From Acanthosepion pharaonis (Eukaryota > Mollusca > Cephalopoda > Sepiida > Sepiidae): a DNA stretch of 64,000 nt. The translations under genes were made by a program, and so were the position numbers. Under the pieces are notes generated by a model, which saw only the letters and a list, made by a program, of their open reading frames with translations, had not been told where the DNA came from and ran no database searches. Positions within the stretch are counted from its first letter, which is position 1; each line of letters opens with the position of its first letter. The stretch is taken from contig CAHIKZ030005437.1 in NCBI GenBank assembly GCA_903632075.3, positions 336,001 through 400,000 on the forward strand, given 5' to 3'. Below, in pieces: positions 10,542-23,200 of the stretch.

Positions 10542-10738
10542 GGGCACTTTGGCGGAGTGTAGTTATTAGTAAGGTTGTCTCGCTGGATTAACTATAACAG
10601 AGTATTGTGTTCGACCCGACTGGGTTTTCCATACTTTTGGCCTTATGCCACATCTAAGCCTCGCTTTGTATATAGCACAGTCTTTGCATATCTAAATTTC
10701 TCTCACTCTGTTCTTATCAATCTTTCTTTCACTCTATT

Positions 10739-10804
<66 letters not shown>
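10441..10804 (+). mobile_element. tRNA-derived SINE (family A) in a partial head-to-tail tandem with (TATC)n tails
   Basis: The complete-looking unit starts at 10541 (tgggcactttggcgg). It has an A-box-like region (ggcggagtgtagttattag) and a B box at 10609-10617 (gttcgaccc). It continues into a body ending in cagtctttgcatatcta, tttctctcactctg and then a (TATC)n tail at 10738-10804. The segment 10441-10500 repeats only that 3' body, followed by its own (TATC)n tract at 10501-10540. The locus is thus a truncated unit followed by a fuller one, joined through the tetranucleotide tail. The tRNA-like head is shared with 44006-44130. Confidence 0.75.
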
Positions 10805-11072
10805 GAAACAGGTTCAAGCTACTTCACAATTCCTTACGTATTTTCTCCGAGATAATTACAAAAGCCAACACCCCCCCGTAGTAATCGCAGTGAAGTATTT
10901 TTTTTGTTTATTTACTTACAAACACGCAATAAAAACCGCTCATTTTATTGCATTCACAAACATGGTTCTTTATCATCTTTATTCTTTCTCTCTCTCTATC
11001 TCTCTCTCACTCCCTAATGTACATTCATTTACTTATTCCTATTTCCTAATCTGTTTGTTGATAGATGTTTAA

Positions 11073-13130
11073 TATTTGTACGTTATTTAGAACGAAGATT
11101 TACTTTTAGAACTGTTTCTGTCTTGTGTGCTTGATCATTCGCACAAACCTTCATCTGTCGGATGCATTTGACATGATTTGTCATATATTTTGAACTAAAG
11201 AAAAATTAGAATGATTTGATTTCTTTCATTATATATGTTTTCTTTCTATTTCCTGTGTCGGTTAATAAAAAAAGAAATGGAGGACTGGCTATGACGTAGA
11301 GCATTAAATGTCATTCTATTTCCTTTCTCCCACTCACAAACATTAATATGAAGCAAAAAACATCACGCACATATCTACACATACACTATATCGTAGCTAA
11401 GATAATTGCGTCGACCTGTACTGTAGTTAAAACAGTTGTGTTTTTTCCATTGACTATAAAAATGTAAGCTTTCTGAATGGTGATTCTGAATGCAGAAGGG
11501 CCATATTCACTTGGAACATTGAATCTTTTTTGCCTGCATTTATCTCAAGTAAAGTGTAATAATAAAAGTATTAAAGTAGGTTCATACTCTGATCGCAGCA
11601 CCCAAGCAGTACAGAAACCTTTGTTCCAGGATGCTGGAAAAAATAAAAATAAAAGATGGTCGAAATCGGAACAATGATCCCCGAGTTAAAATTCTAGCAT
11701 CTTTTAGCAGTGTGCGCTACAACAACCCTTTTGTGCCAAAAGAATCAGAGCTCAAAATCAAGAAAGGGGATTTCTAGACGAATGCTTCATCTAGTTAAAT
11801 TTATAGTTGGACCCATCTACATTAATATCTGGCGACGTGTACTTAGTAACATGATTTCACGACATTTTTTTTATCTTTGATTACGTTAGCCATGGATCAC
11901 ATTTTTATGACATATTGCTGAACATATCACAATAGGATCTTAAATATTAGAAACGATGATAATTTCGATTTATTGTCATCATACATGTTACTCCTTCCCA
12001 TTTGCGAGATCTAGTCAACACACATCTTCCTATCCTCATTTATTTCTATTTGTCCATGTAACAGACTAAGCTAAGCATATTATAGGCCTAGAGTGAGTGA
12101 CAAGAAGTAGACGATATTAAATCACATAGCAGTTTTAATTTTGTGTCGCTTCTTCAGTCGAATAATAATAATAATAATAATAATAGTAACAGAGATAATA
12201 CCCTGATGCTTCAGGCATGGCTCTCCTGGCTTCTGCTCTTAATTTAGTGTACTTATATAGAGTGAAAGCGTGTGAGAAAGCGGAGAAATAAATAATTTTC
12301 AAACACGGTTCAACAAATTTAAATAAATCTTGTAAAAATCATTCAAAATGAAAGAAACGTATTACAAAGACCTCTTTAAAACAAATTCACACAAGAATAT
12401 TTTGTTTTTCTTTCTTTACAATAGAGGCTAATCAATTGCATTAGTGTAATAAAAGAAACAGAATGTGTCTATATAAGGAGAGTATCACGTATTTACGTTG
12501 TTTTATGAACGTGTGTAATTTTCTAGTAGTCAGTATGTCAGCAGACAAGAAGGCTGTATTATGACTTTTACTAGCGTTCGTATGTTTCAAGTGTGCATAA
12601 TTTACTTTAAAATCGCTGTGCTTTGTAAGAAGTTACTTGAATAAAATATGTGAAATTTTGAGTAATAAATTATACGAAAGTTTTTGAGAATTCAGCTTGT
12701 CCACAACAACGAACAACCGATACCGGTCAAAGGTTTACAGAAAAACTGAAAACTAAAAGTAACTTAACTCCCCGAATATTTATAAGAAATAGATAGGCTC
12801 GCAGAAGCTAAAAATTAGCTTAATAAACTCAGAAGTTTAATAACGGTTAATAAATATTTTTCACAATTTTTAAGTATTTATTTTTAGGAGGGAAACTATT
12901 GTTGATCATTTTCTGGAACGACCTATCAAATTTCGTAGAAGAGGATAAACAACTTTGATTTTTGAAAAGTTTCAGCGCGTTTGTAATAATGCCGTCGATT
13001 GGTTAATATATGCATATATGGAAATTCAAACTGGAGTCACTTTTTGCGCAAAAATGAGTTAATTTTGCGCTTTAGTAATATTACTTAAAATCTATTTAAA
13101 TTTTCTACAATTTTTTAACTCGGTTCCACA
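11073..13130. other. Anonymous AT-rich interval with an (AAT)n tract
   Basis: An (AAT)n run lies at about 12162-12184. No ORF resembles a protein family and no inverted repeats stand out. Confidence 0.5.
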
Positions 13131-13310
13131 CATGTTTTGTATTATTGAATTAAAATGGACTATAGTAAATATCCCGTTCTATACCACATATTTACTTGTC
13201 AGTTCCTGACCTTAAAGAGTTGAGCCTATTCACCAGGAGCTGATGGAGAGTGCATCTTTATTAATAGGCAGGAATAATCAGGGAGCATCATGGCCGTGTG
13301 TCAAGACGAT
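13131..13310 (+). repeat. Dispersed repeat R2, copy 1
   Basis: Shared with 23381-23545 in the same orientation. Both contain acatgttttg, gaattaaaat, then ccgttctataccaca at copy 1 against tcgttctgtaccaca at copy 2, followed by tttacttgtcagtt. A diverged agttgacct-type stretch, gtgcatcttt and atcatggc follow. About 160-180 bases with indels. Family unknown. Confidence 0.65.
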
Positions 13311-15689
13311 CGTTTTAAGTTTGAATGATGAAGCAGCGAAGCAGATGAATAAAACAAGTGGTTGCTCCTGAAATTGCAAGCAGGTGTTAAACCCAGGATG
13401 TGCATACGTGGAACAACGAGATGATATATAAGGACCTCATCCGAGATGAAAAGACAGAGAGCTTCTAACATCCAAGCGAAAAGAAGTTCCTAAAGCGGCA
13501 CATCCTTACGCCGATATTAGTCCGGAAGTAAAAAAGAGAAACAATAATTTTACGTATAAGAGATTGTAATACAAGAATAAAGTGTTGCTCCCGTCACATG
13601 AGTTTCAACATAAATCCCCACTGAGTAAACACAGGCGATTCCATTATTGAATTAAGTAGACCACGTGACCATAGAGGAAACGCATATATGTAGGAAATAG
13701 TTGACGACGAAGGATCGCTATTTCTGCTCTATCCACTATTACTATTCGGATTGCCATTTCTACACTATCCTCTATTACTATAGGGACCGTTATTCTCTAC
13801 TCTATTCACTAAACTATTTCTCTATTCAGATCACAATACGGTAGTTACTTTTCGAGCGAGTATTATCGAGCAAGTACTATTAATGCGAGTGCTATTCGAA
13901 AGCGTCTGGCACCAGTATTGTTCAACGGCGTTACTATAGTTGTATCTGCGATTACAAAGTCTCTGTTACAACGAGCATTACGAAAAAGATTTAGTATCTT
14001 GACTTGATATTTCAATGCCAAAGTTCTTACGTTTCATACAAGCATAAAGCGCTATAAACTTTTTGTTGAAACTTGACTAATGCATGGAATAATAATGCAA
14101 CACAAAATGTACTTAGAACAAAATGTATTGAAACAAGAAAGTGTACACAATATTTACATAGAGTCTTTTGTATATTCCTGGTAAGACCGTTCCTGGAGAA
14201 TGTGTTGACTGAGTCGCAGTCGGGCAGAGTCTCTGGTTGAATCTCTTGATTCCTCCCTCTCTTCCCGGTACCAACCATATTTATATGGTCGGTACTCCAC
14301 TATGCAAATTAAGTGGATCCTACCACAACACTTTTGGACTTTACTATTCAGTAAACGGACCAATTTATACAGGAAGATTTTCCTGAATTCTGTTTTATTT
14401 GCAAAGATGTTTTATTCAGCTGATTTTTGTTCTATTATCCAGAAAATCAGGTCGACTTATACAAGATGTCTATGAATTATGAATAGATAATAGATAAAAT
14501 TTGAAAGTGACTTTAAAATCATTGAAACCTAAGGATATAAAATGAAAAAAAAATACTTATTTTAACTTGAGCAACGTTTAATTAGCTAAATATTACTTAT
14601 TTTATTGCATCAGGATTGTTCACTAGGCACTTGATGAATTTCTTAACACTGTCTATTTGGAGAGATTCTCAAAATTATTCTCCGCTAATGCTTTAGGATA
14701 TTCTCTTGAGCCGATAACACATTCCTAAGTAATCGAGAGAAATACTTTTTCATAGAATGAGTAGAACGCAGAAGACGTGCTTTATGGAAATTGGTTCAAT
14801 TTTATATCAGCTTTTCTCTCACTTTTCATTCTCGATTTTAATTTAAACCAAATGTAAGTTGCCTTGAAGACAAATTGAGCGTGTCTCTTATTCGAAGTAA
14901 AGATAAAGAATATTCGAACGAGATCCTCTCCCATATGAATCGTGTGGACAGAAAATATTTCGCAGCAATATACTGTTCATTTAACTCATTGTTTGATACT
15001 TATTATTATTATTAGTTGTATTGAGTGAGTGAGCAACACGCCAACAAAATGAAGCTGTGGTACAAATATATAAAGCTCAATACACCCATCATTACAGTTA
15101 AATGTTCGCGATATTGTGAGAGGTATTGTTAAAATCAGTGCAAAACCCTGCAGGTGGAACCCTGTTATAAATACCTTCAATTTGAGTAACCCTTTTCGTT
15201 ATGACTGAGAGTGTTCCCAAGTATGTAAATGCGATTTCCAAGTCACTTTAACTGCTTCATCCTTCAAAAAAAAAAAAAATCTCAATAAATGTTCATGATT
15301 TCTCCAATCTACTACCAGTGATGAACAGATAAATATAAATTTGTCATTTTGGCCTTTCAGAAGCTGTTTCTAACAGGTTGCGTACTCTTGCAGATTGCAT
15401 TGTCTTCCAAACTGAGACGTGTTAACTTTGTATATAAGTTGGTGACAGTTGTCAAAATAGTAGATGCTGTTATCTGAGGCATTGTAAGTTTCTACGTATA
15501 AGTCTCCCACAATTCAAGGCTAAAAACTCTAGCCTACCAAGGATTTTTGTTTTGAGTTTTCCTTCTTGGTTGATAGAGCTCTCAAGTCCAACCTACTCAG
15601 CAGCGTTTTGTAGTTGTAACACCAATTTTAATTCCATTAGTTAAAATGATGGTTCCTTTTATTCTATGCCATTTCCGTTCAGGGCGTAG
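13311..15689. other. Anonymous interval
   Basis: The stretch 13700-13850 contains repeated ctattact/ctattcact-like segments, a weak local repeat. A short imperfect palindrome (taccaacca...tggtcggta) lies near 14270. No gene is recognisable. Confidence 0.45.
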
Positions 15690-15870
15690 ACGACCATGGC
15701 TCTCCACGGATTCTTTTTCTTTATAATCTACAAATTGCTATGATTTCTTGGGAAATATAATGGAGTGGTTTATCGCTGCCTTCTGTACAGTTTTGAATAC
15801 AGAGTTATTGTCCGTCTCCTGGACTGGGAACCAAGACATGTCTATCTTGCTATATAACCCAAGCCTTTCT
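15690..15870 (+). repeat. Dispersed repeat R3, copy 1
   Basis: Shared with about 43125-43280 in the same orientation. Common segments include atggctctc, cac[g/a][g/a]attctttttcttt, tcttgggaa, ataatgga, gccttct, gttttgaat and atataaccca. Identity is moderate and interrupted by indels. Confidence 0.6.
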
Positions 15871-16201
15871 CAAAAGTGCCAATTGAGCCCAACATATAAG
15901 GCACAATTTGATTTCATCTAATGCATAAGTTGATATCCACATCTGATGGTTTCATTAGGCATAAAAACGTCTGAATGACTTGTTTTATCCTCGGAAAAAC
16001 ATTTTGATTATACTGACGGTCCTTAAGTTTGAATAAGAAAACGTTTCAATAATTGTATTGTACCGCTCGAAAAGTATTATTTACTTATTTTTTAATTAAC
16101 TGTCGCTGTTGTTGTAATTATATATTTTCTAAATTGATCTCAGTCTGGTACGAGATTGAATTTGTCGAATTGGAGGGTTGTTAGAAATCTTGTAAGACGG
16201 C

Positions 16202-16204
<3 letters not shown>

Positions 16205-16233
<29 letters not shown>
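16205..16233. repeat. (TA)n microsatellite
   Basis: About 14 TA units within a longer AT-rich stretch. Confidence 0.95.
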
Positions 16234-16237
<4 letters not shown>

Positions 16238-16315
16238 TAAATTATAAATATATATATATATTTTTATATAATACGTGATTAAATAAATTATAAACATTTA
16301 TGTATCATTTATTTT

Positions 16316-16359
16316 TGGAAAAATATCCGTGAATGTTCATATTCACGGATATTTTTCCA
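16316..16359. repeat. Perfect 19 bp hairpin
   Basis: The arms tggaaaaatatccgtgaat (16316-16334) and its exact reverse complement (16341-16359) enclose a 6-base loop. The right arm and its flank (tttttccactattaca) also pair with tgtaatagtggaaaa at about 16389-16403, so a second, mutually exclusive hairpin is possible. Confidence 0.92.
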
Positions 16360-16563
16360 CTATTACAATCAAATGATGCAAGAAATGTACTGTAATAGTG
16401 GAAAATATCTGATTATAAAAGATTATGCTAAAAATAAGTAGACATAATGTTTGCAATTTATTTAATCCGACATGCCTAAAAGAGAATTTGCTGCCTAAAT
16501 ACACACACATAGACATACACAGACACACACATATATATGTATGTATGGACAACAACCTTTCTT

Positions 16564-17060
16564 TTAAATATAATTTTTAATTAGTTTTTCCAGCATTGTT
16601 ACATTTGTCGGTTTGGTGGGAGTAAGGGAGTACAAAGATTGACCGTATGGTTCATTGTTCCAAACCCTTTCGGTCACTTCTTTAACCATTTTAAAGGGGG
16701 GGTTGGATGTTGTTAATTTCTCTTCATGTTTGTCTGTATGTGTTTTTGTGCTGTTTTGAATACTAGTAGAGGCGTTTATTCCGAGGTTCATATATTGAGC
16801 GTAGCTGAAATTCATGTGGGCGTCTTTCTATTGTTTGTAAAAAACTTTGAATAAAGTGAGGTTGATAGATGTTTTATATACAGGGCTGCGCTCACAGCGA
16901 TATGTCTTCGGTAATTTGATTTATATAGAATTTTTGTGTTTTTGACCAGAATTTTCTTTGTGGGTGTATAGAGGGTACTTTGATCAGATAAGTGACATGT
17001 GAGGCGTTTGCTTAAGGAGTTTGTAGTATGTCCCATATAGGTAATTGATTTATGCCAAGA
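16564..17060 (-). pseudogene. Penelope-like element 3' region with GIY-YIG-type endonuclease
   Basis: On the minus strand the frame opens at about 17052 with SITYMGHTTNSLSKRLTCHL. This matches the start of the GIY-YIG nuclease carried at the C-terminus of Penelope-like retroelements: a Y-x-G core, then LSKRL. It continues through YRRHIAVSAALYIKHLS (family E-A-L-Y-I-K) to about 16815. A second, overlapping frame (16815-16564) contains FKMVKEVTERVWNNEPYG and ends TMLEKLIKNYI. That block is repeated in diverged form on the opposite strand at 17282-17420. The first conserved Tyr of GIY is lost (SIT), and the two frames are joined only by a frame change, so the copy is probably dead. No reverse-transcriptase domain is visible. 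A non-LTR element carrying the same nuclease is the alternative. Confidence 0.65.
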
Positions 17061-17160
17061 AACACAATATCAATTTCACTGCCCAATACAAGTCTATGTT
17101 TCTTATCATAACTCAGTTATTTATATGGAACATATTACAACCTCCTTATTAAACAGTTGG

Positions 17161-17420
17161 TAAAAAAACAATAGAAAGACGTCTACAAGAATTGCAGCTA
17201 AACTCAACATGCGAAACTTGGAATAAGCTCTCCTACTAAGATTTTAACACAAAAATACGCCTTAAACAATCAATCATGAAGAAAAATTAACAACACCTTG
17301 AAAATGACTAAAGAAGTGGCCGAAACCGTTTGGGACAAAGGACAATACAGACAATGCTTAGCATTCCCTTAATACAACCAAACGGCAAAATGTAAGAGTG
17401 CTGGAAAGACTAAATAAAAA
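17161..17420 (+). pseudogene. Penelope-like 3' fragment, opposite orientation to its neighbour
   Basis: In the plus frame at 17304 the sequence reads MTKEVAETVWDKGQYRQCLA, which aligns with MVKEVTERVWNNEPYGQSLY in the minus-strand element next to it. A preceding LQLNSTCETWNKLSY stretch and a following VRVLERLN-like segment also fit. Stops and frame changes are frequent. It is a second family member pointing the other way, so the two fragments lie head to head with about 100-200 bases between their 5' ends. Confidence 0.6.
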
Positions 17421-17440
17421 TTCAACGAAACGCACGCAAT

Positions 17441-17473
17441 GCACACACACACACATATATTTGTGTGTGTGTG
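17441..17473. repeat. (AC)n-AT-(TG)n palindromic microsatellite
   Basis: The sequence (AC)6 atatat ttg (TG)n is self-complementary and marks the end of the preceding retroelement fragment. Confidence 0.9.
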
Positions 17474-18559
17474 TCAATTTCAATTTTAGGAATGATGTGT
17501 TGTTTTTGTAATTTTTTCTATTCGTCAATAGCAAATATGAAGAGTTATTTTATGCTCGCTTCTTGTTTAATCGATAATCCAATAAGCGGGAAATATTACA
17601 ACGAGAAAAAAGAACAAAACACGCCCATTTAGAGAGTTGTCTTCTGTAGTATAATCGTTAAATAAGACTGAACAACATAGTCTTTTTTGTGGTGTGAGTA
17701 AATAGTTTTATGTTGCTAGATCTTTAATCTTATCCTACCGCTGTTCAGAACGAACAGAAATGATAGCAATGTGTCAAAAAGTGTCAAGAATTTGTGACCA
17801 GTCGACAAATGTTTTTTTTATGTATCACGAGAGTAGGACACAGAAAATGGAGCCTTTAAATAATACACATGTTGGGAAGATAATAGAACTTTCTGAAACA
17901 GAAATCATTAAATTTGGCAATTCGTGAATATACATAGAAGGGAAATTAAATAGCAATACATTAAAAGACGATGCTTATATTGACCTGGGTTTGGTATGTA
18001 CATGCCAGGATCTAGTAGATATTCTGATAACATTTTCCATTTTCTGCCATCTTGTAAAATAGTAAAAATTTACACGATGACATACGCTGTGATAAAGATT
18101 CCAGTGAACGCAGGTATCATTTTACAGAGATGCACACGCGCTTATTGTGTTCTATTAGAACCGTTTGGGAAGGATTGGCTTGTAGGCCTTCGAGAGACTG
18201 GATGCTTATTGCGAAGAACTTCGACGTGACACGTTGGGGTATTCGATGTCGGCAATAGTGGTCAAAGAAACATTTTTACACTCGTTGACATGCTTTTAGA
18301 CGACTACTATTAAGTAACGCTCGTTAATATCGACACATTGTAACGGTGACAATGGCGATATAGGTTATGAAAAATGTTGGGAATCTTTTACATACAGCAG
18401 GATTACAAGCAAAAAAAAAACAAAACTTTCTCCAGTTGTGTCGGGAGAAGTTCTAATTTTTTTAATACTAAAGTTCACGTTTACCTAATACAAGGCTCAT
18501 TATAGAAAGTTACTAAGTAAGGTGTATGATATGAATGTAAAATAAGGCAGGAGGAAGTG
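17474..18559. other. Anonymous interval
   Basis: Nothing recognisable. The ORF at 17996-18229 has no family features. Confidence 0.5.
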
Positions 18560-18900
18560 AATATTATTAGGATGCGGAGGATAGATAACTTAAAAAGTTA
18601 ACATTGTAATGTTCCTGGAGACATCCACGAAAGAAACTGTTCCATAAATTAGCAGTTCTTGGGAAAATGCAGTTTGAGCGGACTTTCTTCCTTACAAATG
18701 GAATACAAGCATGGCATGTTTTAGTCTTAAAGGTCTGAACTAGTGGAACTAAAGAATAGATCACGTCCTAGAATTTGGCATGGAAATAGCCATATCCTCA
18801 CCACGTTGTATCTGTTAGAAAAAGGCTGCATATCATCCCTCACAAAGCTGCATAAACGATATTGAACTCTAACAGACTGGAAAGTGAGAATTGGACAGAT
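18560..18900 (-). pseudogene. LINE ORF2 C-terminal remnant
   Basis: The minus-strand frame contains IPFVRKKVRSNCIFPRTANL, then WNSFFRGCLQEHYNVNFL. This fits the conserved end of non-LTR ORF2 proteins (R-T-x-x-LWNSLP...CFPE-x-YN-x-x-LFK). Upstream frames (VRVQYRLCSFVRDDMQPF) fit the preceding region only loosely. It is broken by stops, and no RT motifs remain. Confidence 0.5.
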
Positions 18901-19884
18901 TTAGTCCAGGCATGATTTTGTAATATTATATTTATGTCTGATCTGACCTGAAAAAAAAATACTTGAAGAAGGCGTCAGATGCTTTCAGAAGCGGTAGAAT
19001 GAAACGATAATTTTTCAGCATGTTTTCCTACTTTTCATGGATGAGAACAGGTTCTGCAAATGAGGAGCTGGGGTGCAACATCTTCTAGAGAGCATTCATT
19101 CACTACACAGGCAGAAATCCTGTCATCATCGCACGAGGTGCTATTTTTTGTTCGTCTTTGATGTTTTGAGGGAGAACGGTGAACGTTGAACAGCGCTATA
19201 TCCGCCTAGAACGTTGTTTAACTCGTTCTATTGTGATGGGAATACGATGTGTTGTTCCAGCAGGATAACTCTAGCTTAAATGTATGTACTGGACACGATC
19301 ATCACACACGACTAGAGGCGAAATGAAAATTTATGGGGCATGATGAAATGATGCATGAATCATTCACTCAGTCTATTTAACAGCCCTTTCTGTATTGAGT
19401 AAACATGTGCAAGAGGCGTGAAATAATGTATCGCATAATGGTATTTGCCATCTATACAATCGAATGTATGCAAAACCAAAACTTGTGCTAACGGCTAAAG
19501 AGGATTTGTATTTGTTGTGGCAAGAGCCAGTCATCCTCTTTACTGTCATTAAAGTATCAGTCCATTTATGATAAGTAGTCCTGGGTAAGGAAGAGAATAT
19601 AATACTATTGCAGTGACTCGTCTAGCTGAGTATTGTCGATGTAAGTATTGTGTCTTGTCAGGACCTCATAAATGTATTAATATAGGGTTTGAATACTGTT
19701 GATAAACTCCTTATTTTAAAATTGTATAAGTATTGACGTTTGAGCATTTACTGTAACTCAGTGTCTGTATCTTTAACTAACAATAAATGGAAGCATATAT
19801 TCGGGGTGTTGTTATCTTATGCGTCGTCCATGTGTGTATATTTGTTTCGGGCAGCAATTTTATCGATTATAAATGAAGATGATG

Positions 19885-20160
19885 AAAAAGAGACTTGTAG
19901 CAACATAAATGTTACAGAAGAATGCTGAAAATTTGACCAACGATTAAATTTTAGACAAAATTTAAACAAAATGGACACTTATACTTGACATCAGAAAGAA
20001 ACAGTTGAAATTTCTAGGACATATATGGAGGAAAGAAAGCTTCTAAAATTTGATACTCATAGAATTGACCGAAAGTAAGAGGGACAGAGGAAAACAACGC
20101 GTAACCCACCTAGTGAGCTTGAGTAAAATTGTGTTTTTTTGTTGACACAATTTATTAAGG
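19885..20160 (+). pseudogene. LINE remnant, C-terminal segment of a different family
   Basis: Plus-strand translation gives KCYRRMLKI, then DIRKKQLKFLGHIWRKESF and, after a stop, SKRDRGKQRVTHLVSL. These blocks match the end of a common animal LINE (often misannotated as craniofacial development protein 2-like) with the consensus FLGH(V/I)xRKxxL...GKRxRGRQR. An in-frame stop and the lack of upstream motifs make it a relic. It ends in a (GAA)n tract. The minus-strand relic at 25275-26790 may belong to the same lineage. Confidence 0.7.
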
Positions 20161-20164
20161 GCTT

Positions 20165-20229
20165 ACAAAGAAGAAGAAGAAGAAGAAGAAGAAGAAGAAG
20201 AAGAAGAAGAAGAAGAAGAAGAAGAAAAA
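20165..20229. repeat. (GAA)n microsatellite
   Basis: About 20 units (aagaagaag...), directly after the LINE relic. Long GAA runs can form triplexes. It may be the LINE's 3' tail, expanded. Confidence 0.97.
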
Positions 20230-23200
20230 GAAGAATGTAGTTTGATTTGGAATTTGGAGAGATGCAGCAAAGAATTGGCTAAAGTAACAAATGATCACTG
20301 AACCTTGTAATACGAAATGAACGCTATTCTCCTTTTAATGTTACTGAGTAATGTGAAGACTCGCTCACTCAACATCGAAAATTACAAGAACTTCCTTTCA
20401 TCTTCAAGTGTTAAACTTAAACCGCGTTATTATTTTACAGTTTTGGTTTGTTTTATTCCACTTTTTTCTCAATTCTGCATTCAGTAATTTTTACTATGTC
20501 TCCCGCCTCTTTAATTTCTTGTACATTCTTTTTCTAATCTTCTCTACATTAGCAACTAAAGATGACTATTTCTGTACAGAATCCATGACAGTATATTATT
20601 CTTAAAGGACACTCCAAATTCCGCTGCACCTTGTTCTTTTTTTTAACTCTATAATAATTTTTTAATTAAATGCTATTAAAATGTTTCTTACAAAAGGGAA
20701 ATTTTATTAACGTTATTGGTGTCAAGGACTTTTGTTTTAAATAAGTACATGATCCTGAAATGAATTTTAACGGAAATGAAAAATTTGGAAGATCAGTTCC
20801 TGTCGTGAATGGGAAAAAGTTTGATTCGAATCTCAGTACAAAATTTTCTGCTGAAGTTTCTGAAGATATATCAACGAAAGAACTTATTTTAAGGACCTAA
20901 TTTGTTAAGCAATATTTGGTACTGGTAATATTTTATCGATAGCAATGAATAAGTCCCAAAAGAATTCAAATCTTGCAGAAGCACCTTTTACAATTCAGCA
21001 AAGTGAAAGAATTTAGAGGACCCCGGTGTAAGCCAGGCAGTGTTCGCGGTGATTGCAAATTTTGCTCTTAGGACATATGCAAAATATAATAAATACCTAA
21101 GTAAGTATTAAGAACATTTTTATTATTTTTATTACTTTTTTGATCGGTTGGAGTTGCATTTTAATTAAGTAGGTTATCAATTAATCATTTATTTTAGGAA
21201 CTAGTTTATTAGTTCCTCCATTAGCCAATCGATATTCAATTAGTCTTTTGAGAAAAATTAAATATACACTTATACAAGACTAGGGTGCGGTACTCTTATT
21301 TTAATAACTATTTCTGCTCTTGCAAATTAGTTAAGATGGCTACGAAGATAAAGCTAACGACTAAGAACATATTATTTGTTCTACAATTTATTTAACACGG
21401 AGTCTGAATTTTTTATAGTTCGAAAAAAAGCGATTTGCGAGAAAGAGTTTCCATATAAGCTCTATTACTCATTGCAGATTAACTCTCTGCAATGCCTTTC
21501 TTACCGTCCTTTGGCAATTACGAAGGGTCAGCTCAGTACAACGCAAAGACACAAGACATTGACTGAGGATTGAATTCACTGTGCGAGACAATTGACCTTT
21601 GAGACGAGTTTGATAACCAATTCTCAATAGCGGAACAGCGCATTAGCTCAAATTATGACAGAATGCTTAGCCGTGGAGTAATTATTACTCTAGCAATAAC
21701 AAGGTATGTAAGAAAATATTGTTAACCATTACTCTAAAGTAGTCAATCAGTTTACACATAGACCACGACATTTCAAGTGTGGAGTTTCTTGTAAACGTTC
21801 CAGTCGTAACGTTATACGAGATTAGATGACTATTACTTTACATAAATAAACTCTTACTACTTTTATTAATAAGAGTAACAGCAGTAGCTTCATCTTCGTT
21901 TTCCCCATGTGACCACTAATTAAACTTGAAGAAGCTCGCAAAGCTTTAAACCATAAATCAACTTTAAAATCAGTTATGAACAACTATACATGGATAGAAA
22001 CGGAAACACAAAAGATTGTATGGATTAATGTCAAAATGATGTATGGCTGAATGAATACTCCGAGTGCTCCGATCACTTGAATTAGTAGACCTAATATAGG
22101 CATTTCTTGGAATCCATCTACCCAGGCTTTAAAGCAATAAGATTTTACATTTTCCTTGAAGTGAAGTTTCTTTTATCAAGGAATTAAGTGTTCGTAAGGC
22201 AAATAGACCTACTTTATGATGATCAATGTGTTTGTGAGTTCACCCTCAAAAACTTAGTAAGCGGTTGCTGGTTAATACCTTCTATTGCGTGTTTAGACAA
22301 GACATTAGTCGGTGGCTGCTGGCTGTCTCGCTTCCATTGTGTGTGTACGTGTGTGTGTTACGCACGGTGTAAATCAAACTGGTCTCTGTAATTGGTTTGG
22401 GGACTCGAGAAGCAGTACGCTTCTATTTTTATATCTGTAAAGGGATTCAAAATATAATTTCACATAGATGTGTGAGCTTTTGGAATACAAGGTTTTCATT
22501 GGTTACAAAATAATTTCACACTTGCTGGCAAAAATATTTTTTCTCGAATTTGCGGCAGTGGTGAATGAAGTTATTATTATTTTCTAAGTGGGCCAAAAAA
22601 TAAGACGTGGTAGTTCTACAACTACATCCGCGAGTATTTTGGCAGTATTTGCCCTTGTAAAGATAGTTTATCCAACAAGCCTTCTGATGGGATTTTATTG
22701 GTTGAAAAATATATGTAGGATTTAATTCCTATACATTAATAGTTTCTGGCAACCATTAATCAAGAAAGAACAAACAATAAAATCCATAGGTATGACTCAA
22801 AAAAGAGACCTAGTGCAAAGTAAAGTTCGATATGAAGTCACGAATTTCATCGTAAAGGGCAGGAGGTAACGATCTCTAAATAACACACAAGCAAACACCG
22901 GATAAAGGAAGATGTGCACATTCCAGAATATAGACACTTGAAAATCCCGGGATGTACTCACTGAAAATGTTTGTGAAGAAAAAAGAGCAACACAGAAGAG
23001 AATATTAAAACGAATGAATAGCTTAGAACGAGTAATAATCGTAGCTGTAGTAGTAGTAATAGTTATACTTGTAGTAGCACTTAATGTATTATCTTTATCA
23101 AAATTACGAACACCATTGTCGATTGTTCCCAATCATGATCATTATCATGATCATTATAATTGTCAAAATATATTTTTCGCCTTAGAACTTGCCAGTAATC

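Noticed and set aside
10575..11072. 165-codon ORF (the second longest uninterrupted plus-strand ORF)
   Set aside because: It runs through a SINE and a (TATC)n tract (LSIYLSIYLSIY). It is a microsatellite artefact.
13680..14370. LTR retrotransposon end suggested by repeated ctattact-like segments
   Set aside because: No second LTR, no TG...CA ends, no primer-binding site and no gag/pol sequence were found.
18963..19004. Full hammerhead ribozyme at this site
   Set aside because: TTGAAGA and GAAAC are present, but the 32-base spacer has no convincing stem II and no UH cleavage site was placed. It is mentioned only as part of the motif count.
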